This document shows positions 36,559 through 46,313 of a stretch of DNA of 64,000 nucleotides, piece after piece (the stretch's first letter is position 1; the number at the start of each line of letters is the position of its first letter). This DNA comes from JBGQAS01 sp963699305. Lineage in GTDB: Bacteria; Chloroflexota; Anaerolineae; Anaerolineales; Anaerolineaceae. The position numbers and the translations under genes were made by a program. The DNA lies in assembly GCA_963699305.1 (NCBI GenBank), contig OY969431.1, forward strand, positions 868,001 to 932,000, in the 5' to 3' direction. Under the pieces are notes generated by a model. It was not told the origin of the DNA. It saw nothing but the letters and a program-made list of their open reading frames with translations, and ran no database searches.

Positions 36559-39039
36559 ATGAATTTTGCGTTACAGAAACTCATAAAATTTTTTAAACTT
36601 GAGATTGAAAAAGGATTTGACAATCGAGCAATTATCGGGGGTTTGGAACGAATGCTCCCCGTTTGGGTTGATGAAGCTAGGAATAATCAAATATCCCAGG
36701 ACCTGATAATCGAAATTGAAAAGGAGATTCATCGATATGGTCTTGAAAATGTTTCAGGTAGAAAACAAATAATTGAATCATTACTGCAAAAGGTTACTGA
36801 AAACGATGTAAACATCCCGCAGGTACCGAATCGGGAGAAAATATCCAACCCCATTTCTTCACCCAACATATCTGTTGTTTCCGTGTCTCAAAAAAAGACT
36901 GAAAAGCCACTTGCACAATCAAAATCGAATAACAGATCCCTCCGACCAGATCTGGAAAAATCTGTTGTAGGTCTAAACGCTCCCCTTACGGTGATTTCAG
37001 GTATAGGAAAAAGTAAAGCAGAAACATTACACTCCTTGGGATTGGAAACGTTAGCCGATGTTTTGTATTATTTTCCCCGCCGGTACGATGATTACAGTCA
37101 GCTGAAACCGATCAACAGGGTTTTATTTGGAGAAGAAATAACGATTATTGGCATGGTTCAAAGCATTAACATCCGTCCGATTCGGGACGGTAAACGAAAA
37201 ATTGTCGAAGCCGTCATCAGTGATGGAACGGGCTTTTTACGGTTAACATGGTTTAATCAGGAATTTATTGCCCGGCAAATCAATGATGGAAGCCAGATAG
37301 TTGTTTCAGGCAAAGTGGAAATTTACCTAGGGCGCTTTGTAATGAATAACCCTGATTGGGAGCATATTGAATCGGAGCACCTGCATACCAATCGTATCGT
37401 GCCCATTTATTCTCTTACTGCGGATGTCTCACAAAAAAACTTACGCAGGTTAATTTATGAAACTGTGATGCATTGGTCGCATAGGATTCCCGATCATTTA
37501 CCACAAGAGATAATCGAAAAAGCCCAAGTAATTTCACTTCAGGATGCCATCAAGGAAGCTCATTTTCCAGACTCTCAAGATGCATTGTTGAAAGCTCAAA
37601 ATCGATTGGCTTTTGATGAAATCTTGTTGCTTCAATTGGGTGTACAGCAGCAGAAACGGAATTGGCAAACAAATCCAGCGAAATCATTTGTAGTCGATGA
37701 TAAATGGATCAATGACGAGATTAATACACTACCCTTTCAGCTCACCAACGCTCAAATTCAAGTTGTTGGAGCCATTCGCGAAGACCTGAGTTCAGGCAAA
37801 CCGATGAATCGCTTATTGCAAGGAGATGTAGGTTCAGGAAAGACAATCGTTGCAGCGTTGGCGATCTCGATCATTGTTTCTATCGGCGGACAATCTGCTT
37901 TCATGGCTCCCACCAGTATCCTGGCAGAGCAACATTTTCAAACGCTGCAAAAAATCATGACCTCACAGGAACGCCCACATCCAATTAAATCGGAGGAAAT
38001 CGTCCTATTGGTTGGTTCGACTGCGGAAGATGACAAGAAAAGAATACGCTCCGGGCTTCTCGATGGAACCATCAAAGTGGTCATTGGCACTCACGCGTTG
38101 TTGGAAGAGCCTGTGAAATTTAAAGATCTCCAATTCGCCATCATCGACGAACAACACCGTTTCGGAGTTGAACAACGAGCATTGTTGCGCGCTAAAGGTC
38201 AGAGTCCACACCTACTGGTTATGACCGCGACACCTATTCCGCGGTCGCTCGCATTGACAATTTATGGTGATTTGGATGTTTCTGTGATGGATGAAATGCC
38301 ATTGGGTCGTATTCCCGTGGAAACTTTTGTCCTTATGCCGATCGAGCGGGAACGGGCATACAATTTGATCTCCAAGCAAATCAGTGAAGGACATCAAGCA
38401 TTTATTATTTATCCCTTGATCCAACAAAATGAGGAAATCGATTTAAAAGCTGCCATCGAAGAGAGTGAACGTCTTCAGAAAGAAATCTTCCCAAAAATTA
38501 AAATTGGCTTGCTGCATGGAAAAATGAAAGCGGATGAAAAAGAAACTGTGATGACGCAGTTTAGAAATAACGAATTGCAAATCCTTGTCTCTACATCGGT
38601 TATCGAAGTTGGCGTCGATATCCCCAACGCAACGGTGATGCTAATCGAAGGCGCGGATCGGTTTGGTTTAGCCCAACTTCATCAATTTCGTGGTCGTGTT
38701 GGCAGAGGTGGAAATAAGTCCTTTTGTCTTCTAATTCCCAATGTGGATGACGCAATTGAAAACCAACGCTTAACCGTAATGACCCAAACAAATGATGGAT
38801 TCATTCTTGCAGAAAAAGATTTGGAACTGAGAGGACCCGGAGATTTCCTCGGGGACCGGCAATCGGGTTTTATGAATCTGAAAATGGCAAAATTAACCGA
38901 TATTCACCTTATCGAAAAGGCACGTACTTTTGCCCAGCAAATATTTGGAATAGACCCGGATTTGAGCAGCTTCGAGCATGCCCTGCTTCGAGAATCACTT
39001 ACGAGATTCTGGCAGCAGGGAACAGGAGATATAAGTTGA
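36559..39039 (+). CDS. recG: ATP-dependent DNA helicase RecG
   Basis: Branch-migrating helicase for stalled forks and Holliday junctions. An N-terminal extension of about 135 residues, then HhH (VISGIGKSKAETLHSLG), the wedge/OB domain (YYFPRRYDDYS), and the helicase core: LQGDVGSGKTIVAALA (Walker A), IIDEQHRFGVEQR (Walker B), MTATPIPRSLALT, STSVIEVGVDIPNAT and QFRGRVGRG. Length 826 aa. coaD follows 7 bases later with its own ribosome site. Confidence 0.95.
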   Translation: MNFALQKLIKFFKLEIEKGFDNRAIIGGLERMLPVWVDEARNNQISQDLIIEIEKEIHRYGLENVSGRKQIIESLLQKVTENDVNIPQVPNREKISNPISSPNISVVSVSQKKTEKPLAQSKSNNRSLRPDLEKSVVGLNAPLTVISGIGKSKAETLHSLGLETLADVLYYFPRRYDDYSQLKPINRVLFGEEITIIGMVQSINIRPIRDGKRKIVEAVISDGTGFLRLTWFNQEFIARQINDGSQIVVSGKVEIYLGRFVMNNPDWEHIESEHLHTNRIVPIYSLTADVSQKNLRRLIYETVMHWSHRIPDHLPQEIIEKAQVISLQDAIKEAHFPDSQDALLKAQNRLAFDEILLLQLGVQQQKRNWQTNPAKSFVVDDKWINDEINTLPFQLTNAQIQVVGAIREDLSSGKPMNRLLQGDVGSGKTIVAALAISIIVSIGGQSAFMAPTSILAEQHFQTLQKIMTSQERPHPIKSEEIVLLVGSTAEDDKKRIRSGLLDGTIKVVIGTHALLEEPVKFKDLQFAIIDEQHRFGVEQRALLRAKGQSPHLLVMTATPIPRSLALTIYGDLDVSVMDEMPLGRIPVETFVLMPIERERAYNLISKQISEGHQAFIIYPLIQQNEEIDLKAAIEESERLQKEIFPKIKIGLLHGKMKADEKETVMTQFRNNELQILVSTSVIEVGVDIPNATVMLIEGADRFGLAQLHQFRGRVGRGGNKSFCLLIPNVDDAIENQRLTVMTQTNDGFILAEKDLELRGPGDFLGDRQSGFMNLKMAKLTDIHLIEKARTFAQQIFGIDPDLSSFEHALLRESLTRFWQQGTGDIS

Positions 39040-39046
39040 GGAGATT

Positions 39047-39571
39047 ATGGTAACAGCAATTTTTCCAGGTACTTTCGATCCCATTCACTTTGGACATATC
39101 GATATCGCTGAACGAGCAGTAAAACTTTTTGATAAGCTGATTATTGCAGTATATGATCGCCCACTAAAAAATCTTCTTTTCACACCCCAAGAGAGAATTG
39201 ATTTAGTGAAAGCCACTTTGAATCATAATTCGAAAATTGTCGTTCAGGGATACAGCGGATTGACCGTGAAATATTGTCAAAAAGTGAATGCTCAGGTGAT
39301 TGTGCGAGGGTTGCGAGTTTTTTCTGATTTTGAACTGGAATTTCGGATGGCACTCGCAAATCATCGCTTAGCTCCAGACATTGAAGTTGTGGCTTTTATT
39401 ACGGATGAAGAGCATTCCTTTCTTTCATCCACAACTGTAAAGGAAATCGCTGCCCTTGGGGGTGATGTTTCCAGCATGGTCCCACCTTTGGTCGCACAAG
39501 CTTTGTTGTCAAAATCCATGAGGAATGCACAGGATAATCACGAAATTCCCATTTCATCATTAAGGGATTAA
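39047..39571 (+). CDS. coaD: Phosphopantetheine adenylyltransferase
   Basis: Fourth step of coenzyme A synthesis, joining AMP to 4'-phosphopantetheine. It has the nucleotidyltransferase motif PGTFDPIHFGH, the VYDRPLKNLLFT segment, VRGLR and FLSSTTVKEIA. The start follows GAGGAG. Slightly longer than usual (174 aa) because of a polar tail after residue 160. It is probably co-transcribed with recG. Confidence 0.95.
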   Translation: MVTAIFPGTFDPIHFGHIDIAERAVKLFDKLIIAVYDRPLKNLLFTPQERIDLVKATLNHNSKIVVQGYSGLTVKYCQKVNAQVIVRGLRVFSDFELEFRMALANHRLAPDIEVVAFITDEEHSFLSSTTVKEIAALGGDVSSMVPPLVAQALLSKSMRNAQDNHEIPISSLRD

Positions 39572-39576
39572 TCTTG

Positions 39577-39582
39577 TATAAT
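39577..39582 (+). promoter_or_regulatory. -10 box for the coiled-coil protein gene
   Basis: TATAAT just after the coaD stop; the start point is expected near 39589-39590, right before two hairpins. No clear -35 box is seen. Confidence 0.45.
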
Positions 39583-39592
39583 CTACTTATCC

Positions 39593-39628
39593 TGGCGCAG
39601 AATTTGCGCCACATGAGGAAACTCATGT
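39593..39628 (+). promoter_or_regulatory. Two tandem hairpins in a 5' leader
   Basis: First hairpin: TGGCGCA/TGCGCCA with a 5-base loop (39593-39611). Second: ACATGAG/CTCATGT with GNRA-type loop GAAA (39611-39628). They share or abut one base. The ribosome site GGAG and the ATG at 39641 follow directly. The layout suits an mRNA-stabilising or translation-control leader. Confidence 0.5.
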
Positions 39629-39640
39629 AAAGGAGCGGGA

Positions 39641-40129
39641 ATGGATATATTACACCTTGTGGATCGCTTGGAAGAATTATTCAATGAGAGCCGACCGATA
39701 TGGTTCACTCGGAGTGTTGTAATTAATGAAGACAAATTCCTCGACATCATAGACCAGATGCGCGTTTCCATTCCCGATGAAATTAAAAAAGCCCAACAAT
39801 TGCTTAATCAAAAAGATCGCATCCTGGCACAAGCTCAAGAAGAAGCAAACCGCACAATTCAGCTTGCCAGGGAAAAAGGTGAGCAGATTGTAGAAAAAGA
39901 TGGGATAGTTCAGGCAGCCCAAGCTCGCTCGGAACAAATCGTCGCCCAGGCACGCAATGAAGGAGAAATTGTCAGGCGAGATGCGGATGAATATGCTCTT
40001 GATGCTCTAACCAAATTGGAAATGGAAGTGGAACGTTATTTGAACCAGATACGAAACGGTATCCAGGTCTTGCAAGATAGTAAAATAGGCACGAAACCTG
40101 ATTCACAAAAAAAGGAAAAACAAAATTAG
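39641..40129 (+). CDS. Coiled-coil protein of unknown function
   Basis: A 162-residue protein with no membrane segment. Residues 10-45 form a folded start (LVDRLEELFNESRPIWF) and most of the rest is a coiled coil rich in Ala, Gln and Glu (QAQEEANRTIQLAREKGEQI and similar repeats), like the stalk of ATP synthase subunit b or DivIVA-type proteins. Homologues near coaD are common in monoderm bacteria. A role in cell division or membrane scaffolding is possible but not shown. Confidence 0.75.
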   Translation: MDILHLVDRLEELFNESRPIWFTRSVVINEDKFLDIIDQMRVSIPDEIKKAQQLLNQKDRILAQAQEEANRTIQLAREKGEQIVEKDGIVQAAQARSEQIVAQARNEGEIVRRDADEYALDALTKLEMEVERYLNQIRNGIQVLQDSKIGTKPDSQKKEKQN

Positions 40130-40130
40130 T

Positions 40131-40157
40131 AAAGAAGCCGGATCAACCGGCTTCTTT
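40131..40157. terminator. Bidirectional terminator
   Basis: An 11-bp stem (AAAGAAGCCGG/CCGGCTTCTTT) with loop ATCAA and a T-run of eight on the plus strand. The lon stop codon begins in the loop. It serves both convergent genes. Confidence 0.9.
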
Positions 40158-42638
40158 TTTTTCATCTTTGGATTGAGGTATCTCTAGCCTTTGTGTGATC
40201 GGTATCGTTTGGGAATTTGCAGGGTGCAATGCATACTTAATTACTTCATCCATATTCTTCACTGGAATGATTTTTATATCAGCTAATGCTTTTTTGGGAA
40301 CATCGACGAGGTCCTTAATATTCCGACTGGGGATGATCACATTCTTCAGGCCAGCACGATGCGCTGCTAGAACTTTTTCTCTTAATCCACCTATGGGCAA
40401 TACCTGACCCCGTAATGTTATTTCACCGGTCATTCCTGTGTCTTTTCGTACTTTCTTTCCGGTAAAAGCAGATATTAGAGAAACCGCGATTGTAATACCC
40501 GCGCTGGGTCCGTCTTTTGGTATTGCACCTTCTGGTACATGGACATGAATATCCATATGTTCGAACACTTCTGAAGAGAGATGGAATTCCTTTGCCCGTG
40601 ATTTTAAATACGAAAGCGCAGCTTGTGCAGATTCCTGCATCACGTCGCCGATTTGCCCGGTTATTTGAATATTTCCTTTACCTTCAAAGACTAAAACCTC
40701 GATCGGCATGATATCACCACCGTTCTCCGTCCAAGCAACGGCAGTTGCCACACCCACTTCGTCCTGTTTTTCTGCTTCGGTTTGGAAGAATTGAGGAGGT
40801 CCCAAGAACTTTTCTACATGTTTTGGCTCAAGCATTTCCGGAAATTTTTTATTTTCTGATTTTGCTCTTGCTACTTTACGGCACATGCGTCCAATTTCAC
40901 GTTCAAGGTTTCGTACACCTGCTTCAAATGTATACTCACGGATGACCTTTTTTATGGTCGCATCATCGAAATGCAAGATCGGTAAAGAAAGTCCTGCCTC
41001 TTCAATTTGTCGAATGATAAGAAATCTTTTGGCAATTTCAAGTTTTTCTTCTTCTATGTACCCGGGAAATTCGATTACTTCCATCCTGTCTAGCAATGCC
41101 GGTGGAATGGAAAATAGTTGATTGGCGGTTGTAATAAACATTACTTTAGAAAGATCGTATGCAACTTCCAGATAATGATCTGAAAAAGCTGCATTCTGTT
41201 CTGGATCAAGTACTTCCAATAATGCCGCGCTGGGATCTCCGCGAAAATCTGTTCCTAGTTTATCGATTTCATCCAGCATGAATAGAGGATTCACTGTCCC
41301 TGCGCGGCGCATGGTTTGTAAGATTCGTCCCGGTAATGCTCCAATGTACGTACGGCGGTGACCGCGTATCTCAGCTTCATCGCGAACCCCTCCAAGTGAA
41401 AGACGGACAAACTTTCGTCCGAGTGCATCAGCGATGGATTTTCCCAAAGAGGTTTTGCCCGTTCCAGGTGGGCCGACGAAACACAAGATGGGTTGTTTGG
41501 GGCGAATAGGTTTAAGACTTCGGACAGCAATATACTCTAATATTCTGTCTTTCGCTTTTCCTAATCCAAAATGATTTTTCTCAAGTACTTTCGCAGCGTG
41601 TCTCACGTTGAGATTATCTTCAGTCGCTTTTTCCCAGGGGAGTTCGAGGATCCAATCAAGATAATTCCTGATGATCCCAACTTCCGGAGCCATTGCTGGC
41701 ATCTGATTAAGACGTTCTAGTTCTTTCAATGCCTGTGAATGGATTTCTTCAGGTAAATGTGTTTTTTCTACCAATTCCCGCAAAGATTGAATTTCCCTCG
41801 TCCAGATATCGCCCTCGCCCAATTCCACCTGAATGGCTTTCAATTGTTCTCGCAAGTAAAATTCACGCTGACTGCGGTCCACTTCGCTTTGAACCCGGTT
41901 TTGGATTTCATCTTCCAGCTGTAATACATCCAATTCCTGGGCAAGTAGCCAATTTAGTTTTCGCAATCTTTCTTGAGGGTCAACGAGAAGTAACAAATCT
42001 TGACGTTTCTCGTATGATAATGCTACTGCTGTAGCGACCATGTCCGATAACCATCCCGGCTCGGAAATATTCATGGAAAGCAAGGGAGCTTCTTCGGGCA
42101 ATGACCTATCCAAGCGAACAATGCGGTCAAAAAGATCGCGTGTGGTACGGATCAATGCTTCAGTTTTTCTGTCAATTGCAGTATTTTCACGAATTACTTT
42201 GGCTTTGACGATGAAAAAGGGTTCGGTTTGTAAAAATTCGGTGATTTCTACCCTTCTTCGTCCCTGGACAAGCGCAGAATGATTCCCATCCGGTAATGCA
42301 AGCAGTCTTCCAACCGCAACTTCAACGCCCAATGGCATAAAATCCTGAATCCCAGGTTTATCCTTATCTTGCGTTTTGCATATCAGGCTGATGACCGTGT
42401 TGGATTTGCTTTGTGCGTTCTGAATAGCGAGTAAATTCTTTTTATTTCCGACGAAAATTGGTGAAACCATTTTTGGGAAAACAACGATATCTGAAAAAAC
42501 CACCGCAGGAATGTGAAGGAGTCCATCAGAATCAGGCTCCGCATTTGGGGTCTGGTACAGTTCTTCCGTCCTTTGGTAAAGGACGGTTGGATAATCATCT
42601 CCTTCATCGTTTTTTGTCGACCAGTTTTGATTTTTCAT
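40143..42638 (-). CDS. lon: ATP-dependent protease Lon
   Basis: A cytosolic AAA+ protease of 831 residues. The N-terminal LON substrate domain is followed by the ATPase (FVGPPGTGKTSLGKS Walker A, FMLDEIDKLG Walker B) and a C-terminal Ser-Lys protease with the catalytic Ser in PKDGPSAGIT and Lys in GGLREKVLAAHRAG. I chose the ATG at 42638, since GGAG lies just before it; a TTG one codon upstream is unlikely. It is 19 bases after folC and may be co-transcribed. Confidence 0.96.
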   Translation of the reverse strand: MKNQNWSTKNDEGDDYPTVLYQRTEELYQTPNAEPDSDGLLHIPAVVFSDIVVFPKMVSPIFVGNKKNLLAIQNAQSKSNTVISLICKTQDKDKPGIQDFMPLGVEVAVGRLLALPDGNHSALVQGRRRVEITEFLQTEPFFIVKAKVIRENTAIDRKTEALIRTTRDLFDRIVRLDRSLPEEAPLLSMNISEPGWLSDMVATAVALSYEKRQDLLLLVDPQERLRKLNWLLAQELDVLQLEDEIQNRVQSEVDRSQREFYLREQLKAIQVELGEGDIWTREIQSLRELVEKTHLPEEIHSQALKELERLNQMPAMAPEVGIIRNYLDWILELPWEKATEDNLNVRHAAKVLEKNHFGLGKAKDRILEYIAVRSLKPIRPKQPILCFVGPPGTGKTSLGKSIADALGRKFVRLSLGGVRDEAEIRGHRRTYIGALPGRILQTMRRAGTVNPLFMLDEIDKLGTDFRGDPSAALLEVLDPEQNAAFSDHYLEVAYDLSKVMFITTANQLFSIPPALLDRMEVIEFPGYIEEEKLEIAKRFLIIRQIEEAGLSLPILHFDDATIKKVIREYTFEAGVRNLEREIGRMCRKVARAKSENKKFPEMLEPKHVEKFLGPPQFFQTEAEKQDEVGVATAVAWTENGGDIMPIEVLVFEGKGNIQITGQIGDVMQESAQAALSYLKSRAKEFHLSSEVFEHMDIHVHVPEGAIPKDGPSAGITIAVSLISAFTGKKVRKDTGMTGEITLRGQVLPIGGLREKVLAAHRAGLKNVIIPSRNIKDLVDVPKKALADIKIIPVKNMDEVIKYALHPANSQTIPITQRLEIPQSKDEKKEAG

Positions 42639-42657
42639 CAATTCTCCATGATCATTA

Positions 42658-44025
42658 TTAAGCGGAGTCTAATTGTGCCCAGACTTCCTTTACAGCAGCT
42701 GCAATGAATAAACTGCCAGCTACGAGTATGGCAGAATCTTTGCTGACGCGTTTATAACTCTCTCTGACGGCACGTTCTATCGGAACGCGCGCGATGGTGG
42801 GAATCGCCTTGTCTTTTTGCATTAATACTAATTTCTCGGCAGACATGGCTCGCGGATGCGTGGATTGTGTCATGATGAATATTTTTGTCCTTGGGGACAA
42901 TTCTTCCAACATACCTTCAATATCCTTGTCTTCCGACGCCCCAAAAATCAAAATGATTTCCTTATCAGGAAGATACTCATCCAATGTGATATGCAATTTT
43001 TGTGCGGAATCCCGATTATGGGCTGAATCAACGATCAGCAAAGGGGAGTTCTGGAGAATCTCGAATCGACAAGGCCATTCGACCTTTTTAAATCCAGTGC
43101 GAATTTGCCTCAACGTTATTGGCATTTTTTTTTGAACAACATTGACAAGAACCGCAAATGCGGTTACAGCATTATCAATTTGATGCCTTCCAAGTAAGGG
43201 GATTGTAAATTTCTCTGCCCGAACAGGTTCAATTACTGGAACCCGAACTGATATATTTTCTGTTGATTGAGTAAGTATATTGAATTCCTGACCGGTCAGA
43301 TCGTGCATTACAGATTCAAAGGAATACAACTTTTTAACATCGACAAGGGGTGCGTTTATTTTCGTTGCTGTCGCTTCTATGACAACGGTTGCTTCTGGTT
43401 TTTGAGGTGCAAAAACCACCGGAATTCCCGGTTTGATAATTCCGGCTTTTTCCTGAGCAATTTTTTCAATTGTATTTCCCAGCACAGCCATATGGTCCAA
43501 GGATATGGACGTGATTACTGAAACCATCGGCTCGACGATATTAGTGGCATCCAGACGTCCCCCAAGACCAACTTCGACCACTGCTATATCCACTTTTCGC
43601 TTTGAAAAAAATAGAAAGCTGATCGCGGTTGCAATTTCGAAAGTGGTCAGTTTTTCAATTTTTACAACAGCTGGTTTTACGATTTCAACCAATTCGACAA
43701 ATTCTTCGTGGGTTATTTGTTTGCTATTGACCTGGAAGCGTTCTGTGAAGTCGTGGAGATGTGGTGATGAGTAAAATCCAACAGTGTAATTTGCTGCTTG
43801 TAAAGCGCTTGCCAAAAATGCACAAGTGGAGCCCTTCCCTTTGGTCCCCGCGACATGGATGATTGGATAATCCTTCTGTGGATTCTTCAAAAGCTCCATC
43901 AGCTGAACCATTCGCCCAAGATCGAATTGATCTTCTGCATACCGAAATCCACGTGTCAAACTATAGTCGATGAAACTATAGATGTAATCCAATGCTTCCT
44001 GGTATTGTTTTTCGATCGTTTCCAT
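42658..44025 (-). CDS. folC: Folylpolyglutamate synthase/dihydrofolate synthase
   Basis: Adds glutamate to folates, a Mur-ligase-type ATP enzyme. Motifs: HVAGTKGKGSTCAFLASAL (P-loop), VEVGLGGRLDATN, SLDHMAVLGNT, KAGIIKPG and LLGRHQIDNA. Length (455 aa) is normal. It faces the divergent DUF503 gene across about 100 bases that hold both promoters. Confidence 0.94.
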   Translation of the reverse strand: METIEKQYQEALDYIYSFIDYSLTRGFRYAEDQFDLGRMVQLMELLKNPQKDYPIIHVAGTKGKGSTCAFLASALQAANYTVGFYSSPHLHDFTERFQVNSKQITHEEFVELVEIVKPAVVKIEKLTTFEIATAISFLFFSKRKVDIAVVEVGLGGRLDATNIVEPMVSVITSISLDHMAVLGNTIEKIAQEKAGIIKPGIPVVFAPQKPEATVVIEATATKINAPLVDVKKLYSFESVMHDLTGQEFNILTQSTENISVRVPVIEPVRAEKFTIPLLGRHQIDNAVTAFAVLVNVVQKKMPITLRQIRTGFKKVEWPCRFEILQNSPLLIVDSAHNRDSAQKLHITLDEYLPDKEIILIFGASEDKDIEGMLEELSPRTKIFIMTQSTHPRAMSAEKLVLMQKDKAIPTIARVPIERAVRESYKRVSKDSAILVAGSLFIAAAVKEVWAQLDSA

Positions 44026-44131
44026 GTCAGTGGTACCGTGCAGGGATTGTAACTGTTCGATACCTTTATTGCAAGGAGCGATTCAATTGACGAATGGAAG
44101 CACATCGGTTACAGTTGCTGCGCGAGGAAGC

Positions 44132-44416
44132 ATGGCAATTGGAGTGCTGACAATTGAATTATCCTTATCAGGTTTATGCTCGCTTAAGCAGAAGCGTTCA
44201 CAAATAAAACCATTATTGATCCGCCTGCATAAGGAATTCAATGTGTCCGTATCGGAAGTTGGGTTCCAAGATAAATCCGATAATGCAATGATCGCCTGTT
44301 GCATAATCTGTAGTGATGATGCTCCCATACAACAGACATTCAACCAGATCGTGCGCTTCATGGAGTCACGTTTTCCCGAAATGCGTATCGAATCCCATTC
44401 TGTTGAATTTTTTTGA
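44132..44416 (+). CDS. DUF503 family protein
   Basis: A 94-residue DUF503 protein: MAIGVLTIELSLSG, then LKQKRSQIKPLL and VSEVGFQDK, with SVEFF at the end. In other bacteria this family lies beside rbfA/nusA and may act in ribosome maturation, but the function is unproven. The ATG is preceded by GAGGAAG; the longer frame upstream has no family match. The radical-SAM gene overlaps or follows its stop directly. Confidence 0.88.
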   Translation: MAIGVLTIELSLSGLCSLKQKRSQIKPLLIRLHKEFNVSVSEVGFQDKSDNAMIACCIICSDDAPIQQTFNQIVRFMESRFPEMRIESHSVEFF

Positions 44417-46313
44417 TTGGTGGTGTAACATTTTAAACAATCCACACGACATAGAAAAATGGTTGGATCGCAACCTGCTTACAGTCCAAAAACCGGGACG
44501 CTATATTGGTAGCGAATTGAACCAGGTCGTCAAGGATTGGGATTCCATACCGGTTCATATCGCCCTGGCATTTCCGGATATTTACGACATCGGTCTGCCC
44601 AACCTCGGATTGACCATTCTGTATAACGAAATCAACAATCGCGAAGACTCCCTAGCCGAAAGGGTGTATCTTCCGTGGATGGATATGGAAACCGCCATGC
44701 GTTCTGCGGGTGTTCCCCTCTATTCAATGGAAAGTAAACACCCAGTTTCACAATTTGATGTTTTGGGCATCACTCTCCCATATGAATCTCTATACACTAA
44801 TGCCCTCAATGTGCTCGACCTGGCTCAAATTCCCATTTTCGCGAAAGATCGCAGCGAAGAATTCCCTTTGATCATCGCGGGTGGCAACGCTGTATCAAAC
44901 CCTGAAGCGATGGCGGATTTCATCGACCTGTTTGTGGTGGGAGATGGAGAAGGTTTTTTTGATGAATTGATCCCTATCCTTCAAAAAAACCAGATGCAAA
45001 AAGGGACTAAAGATGATCTACTTGAGCAATTATTGTCGATTCGTGGCGTTTATATTCCCCGCTATTATAACCCCACTTATCACGCGGATGGTAGATTTAA
45101 TTCCTTGATCAGTGATCACCCAAATGCTCCCAGCACAATCATAAAGAGGATCGTTCCAATACTCCCCCCCCCTCCTTCAAATTTTATCGTTCCATCCATT
45201 GGTGTTGTTCATAACAGGGTTTCGGTCGAAATTATGCGCGGCTGTTCTCGTGGATGCCGGTTTTGTCATGCAGGTTTCACCAATCGCCCAATTCGGGAAA
45301 GACCTGTGGAGCAAATTCTATCTTCCATAGAAAAAGCACTGGAAAATACAGGATTTGAAGAAGTAGCCCTTCTTTCCCTGTCATCTTCTGACTATACGCA
45401 AATCATTCCCTTGGTCAATGCATTAAAGGAAAAATACCAACAGGAACATTTGACGATATCGTTACCATCATTAAGAATTGAATCTTTATCGGTGGAGATT
45501 CTGGAAGGCTTAAAAGGTTCAAGACAGGGTAGTTTTACGCTAGCACCCGAGGCAGCAACCGAAGAAATCCGAAATCGGATCAATAAACCCATCACCTCCG
45601 AAACACTCTTAAAAGTTGCAGAGGATATTTTTCAGCGTGGCTGGCTCGCAGTGAAATTGTATTTTATGATTGGTCATCAATCGGAAACGCTGGAGGATAT
45701 CCGTGCCATTGCAGAGTTGTGCAAAAGTGTCTTATTCATAGGCAGGAAATATCACGGTAATCGAACGAACGTTCATGCAGGTATCGGCACTTTTGTGCCC
45801 AAAGCACATACACCGTTTCAATGGACAGTACTGGATTCTTTGGATACGATCACGGAAAAACTAAATTTGCTAAAATCCCTTACCAAGGTCCCCGGTTTGC
45901 GCATAAGTTGGACCGATCCAAAAGAAACCTTCCTGGAATCTTTGCTTTCCCGTGGAGATCGACGGTTATCCCAGGTTATTTACACTGCTTGGAAAAAAGG
46001 CGCGAAATTTGATGCCTGGCAGGACTTATTCAGATATGACCTTTGGCAGCAGGCAATGGAGGTATCTGGGCTCAATTGGGATTCCTATACAACGCGTCCA
46101 AGAAATCTGGAAGAAACCTTTCCCTGGGATCACATTTCCATGGGAGTCAGCAAACGTTTTCTTCTGGATGATTATCGTTGGAGCTTGGAAGGTAAGACCC
46201 GTGATGATTGCAGCGCGGTCTGTTCTGCATGCGGTATCCTCCCCTTATTCAACCAACTCAGAAAATCGGATTCCAGTGTTCAATGGAAGTGCCCTGAAAA
46301 TGATTTCTCCTAA
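44403..46313 (+). CDS. B12-binding/radical SAM family protein (TIGR03960 type)
   Basis: A radical SAM enzyme with the cluster-binding motif CSRGCRFCHAG (C-x3-C-x2-C) in its second half and an N-terminal region like PGRYIGSELN, AFPDIYDIGLPNLGL of TIGR03960. The start is unclear. The conserved part begins near DIEKWLDRN (about 44448). Candidates are TTG 44403, an ATT at 44430 with GGTGGTG before it, or TTG 44463. The following TIGR03936 gene starts within its last 14 bases. The reaction is unknown; it may modify RNA or protein. Confidence 0.85.
   Translation: MNFFDWWCNILNNPHDIEKWLDRNLLTVQKPGRYIGSELNQVVKDWDSIPVHIALAFPDIYDIGLPNLGLTILYNEINNREDSLAERVYLPWMDMETAMRSAGVPLYSMESKHPVSQFDVLGITLPYESLYTNALNVLDLAQIPIFAKDRSEEFPLIIAGGNAVSNPEAMADFIDLFVVGDGEGFFDELIPILQKNQMQKGTKDDLLEQLLSIRGVYIPRYYNPTYHADGRFNSLISDHPNAPSTIIKRIVPILPPPPSNFIVPSIGVVHNRVSVEIMRGCSRGCRFCHAGFTNRPIRERPVEQILSSIEKALENTGFEEVALLSLSSSDYTQIIPLVNALKEKYQQEHLTISLPSLRIESLSVEILEGLKGSRQGSFTLAPEAATEEIRNRINKPITSETLLKVAEDIFQRGWLAVKLYFMIGHQSETLEDIRAIAELCKSVLFIGRKYHGNRTNVHAGIGTFVPKAHTPFQWTVLDSLDTITEKLNLLKSLTKVPGLRISWTDPKETFLESLLSRGDRRLSQVIYTAWKKGAKFDAWQDLFRYDLWQQAMEVSGLNWDSYTTRPRNLEETFPWDHISMGVSKRFLLDDYRWSLEGKTRDDCSAVCSACGILPLFNQLRKSDSSVQWKCPENDFS

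Noticed and set aside
45952..46299. Upstream part of the long frame that includes the TIGR03936 gene
   Set aside because: It overlaps the conserved end of the radical SAM protein in another frame. The family text begins only near 46300.
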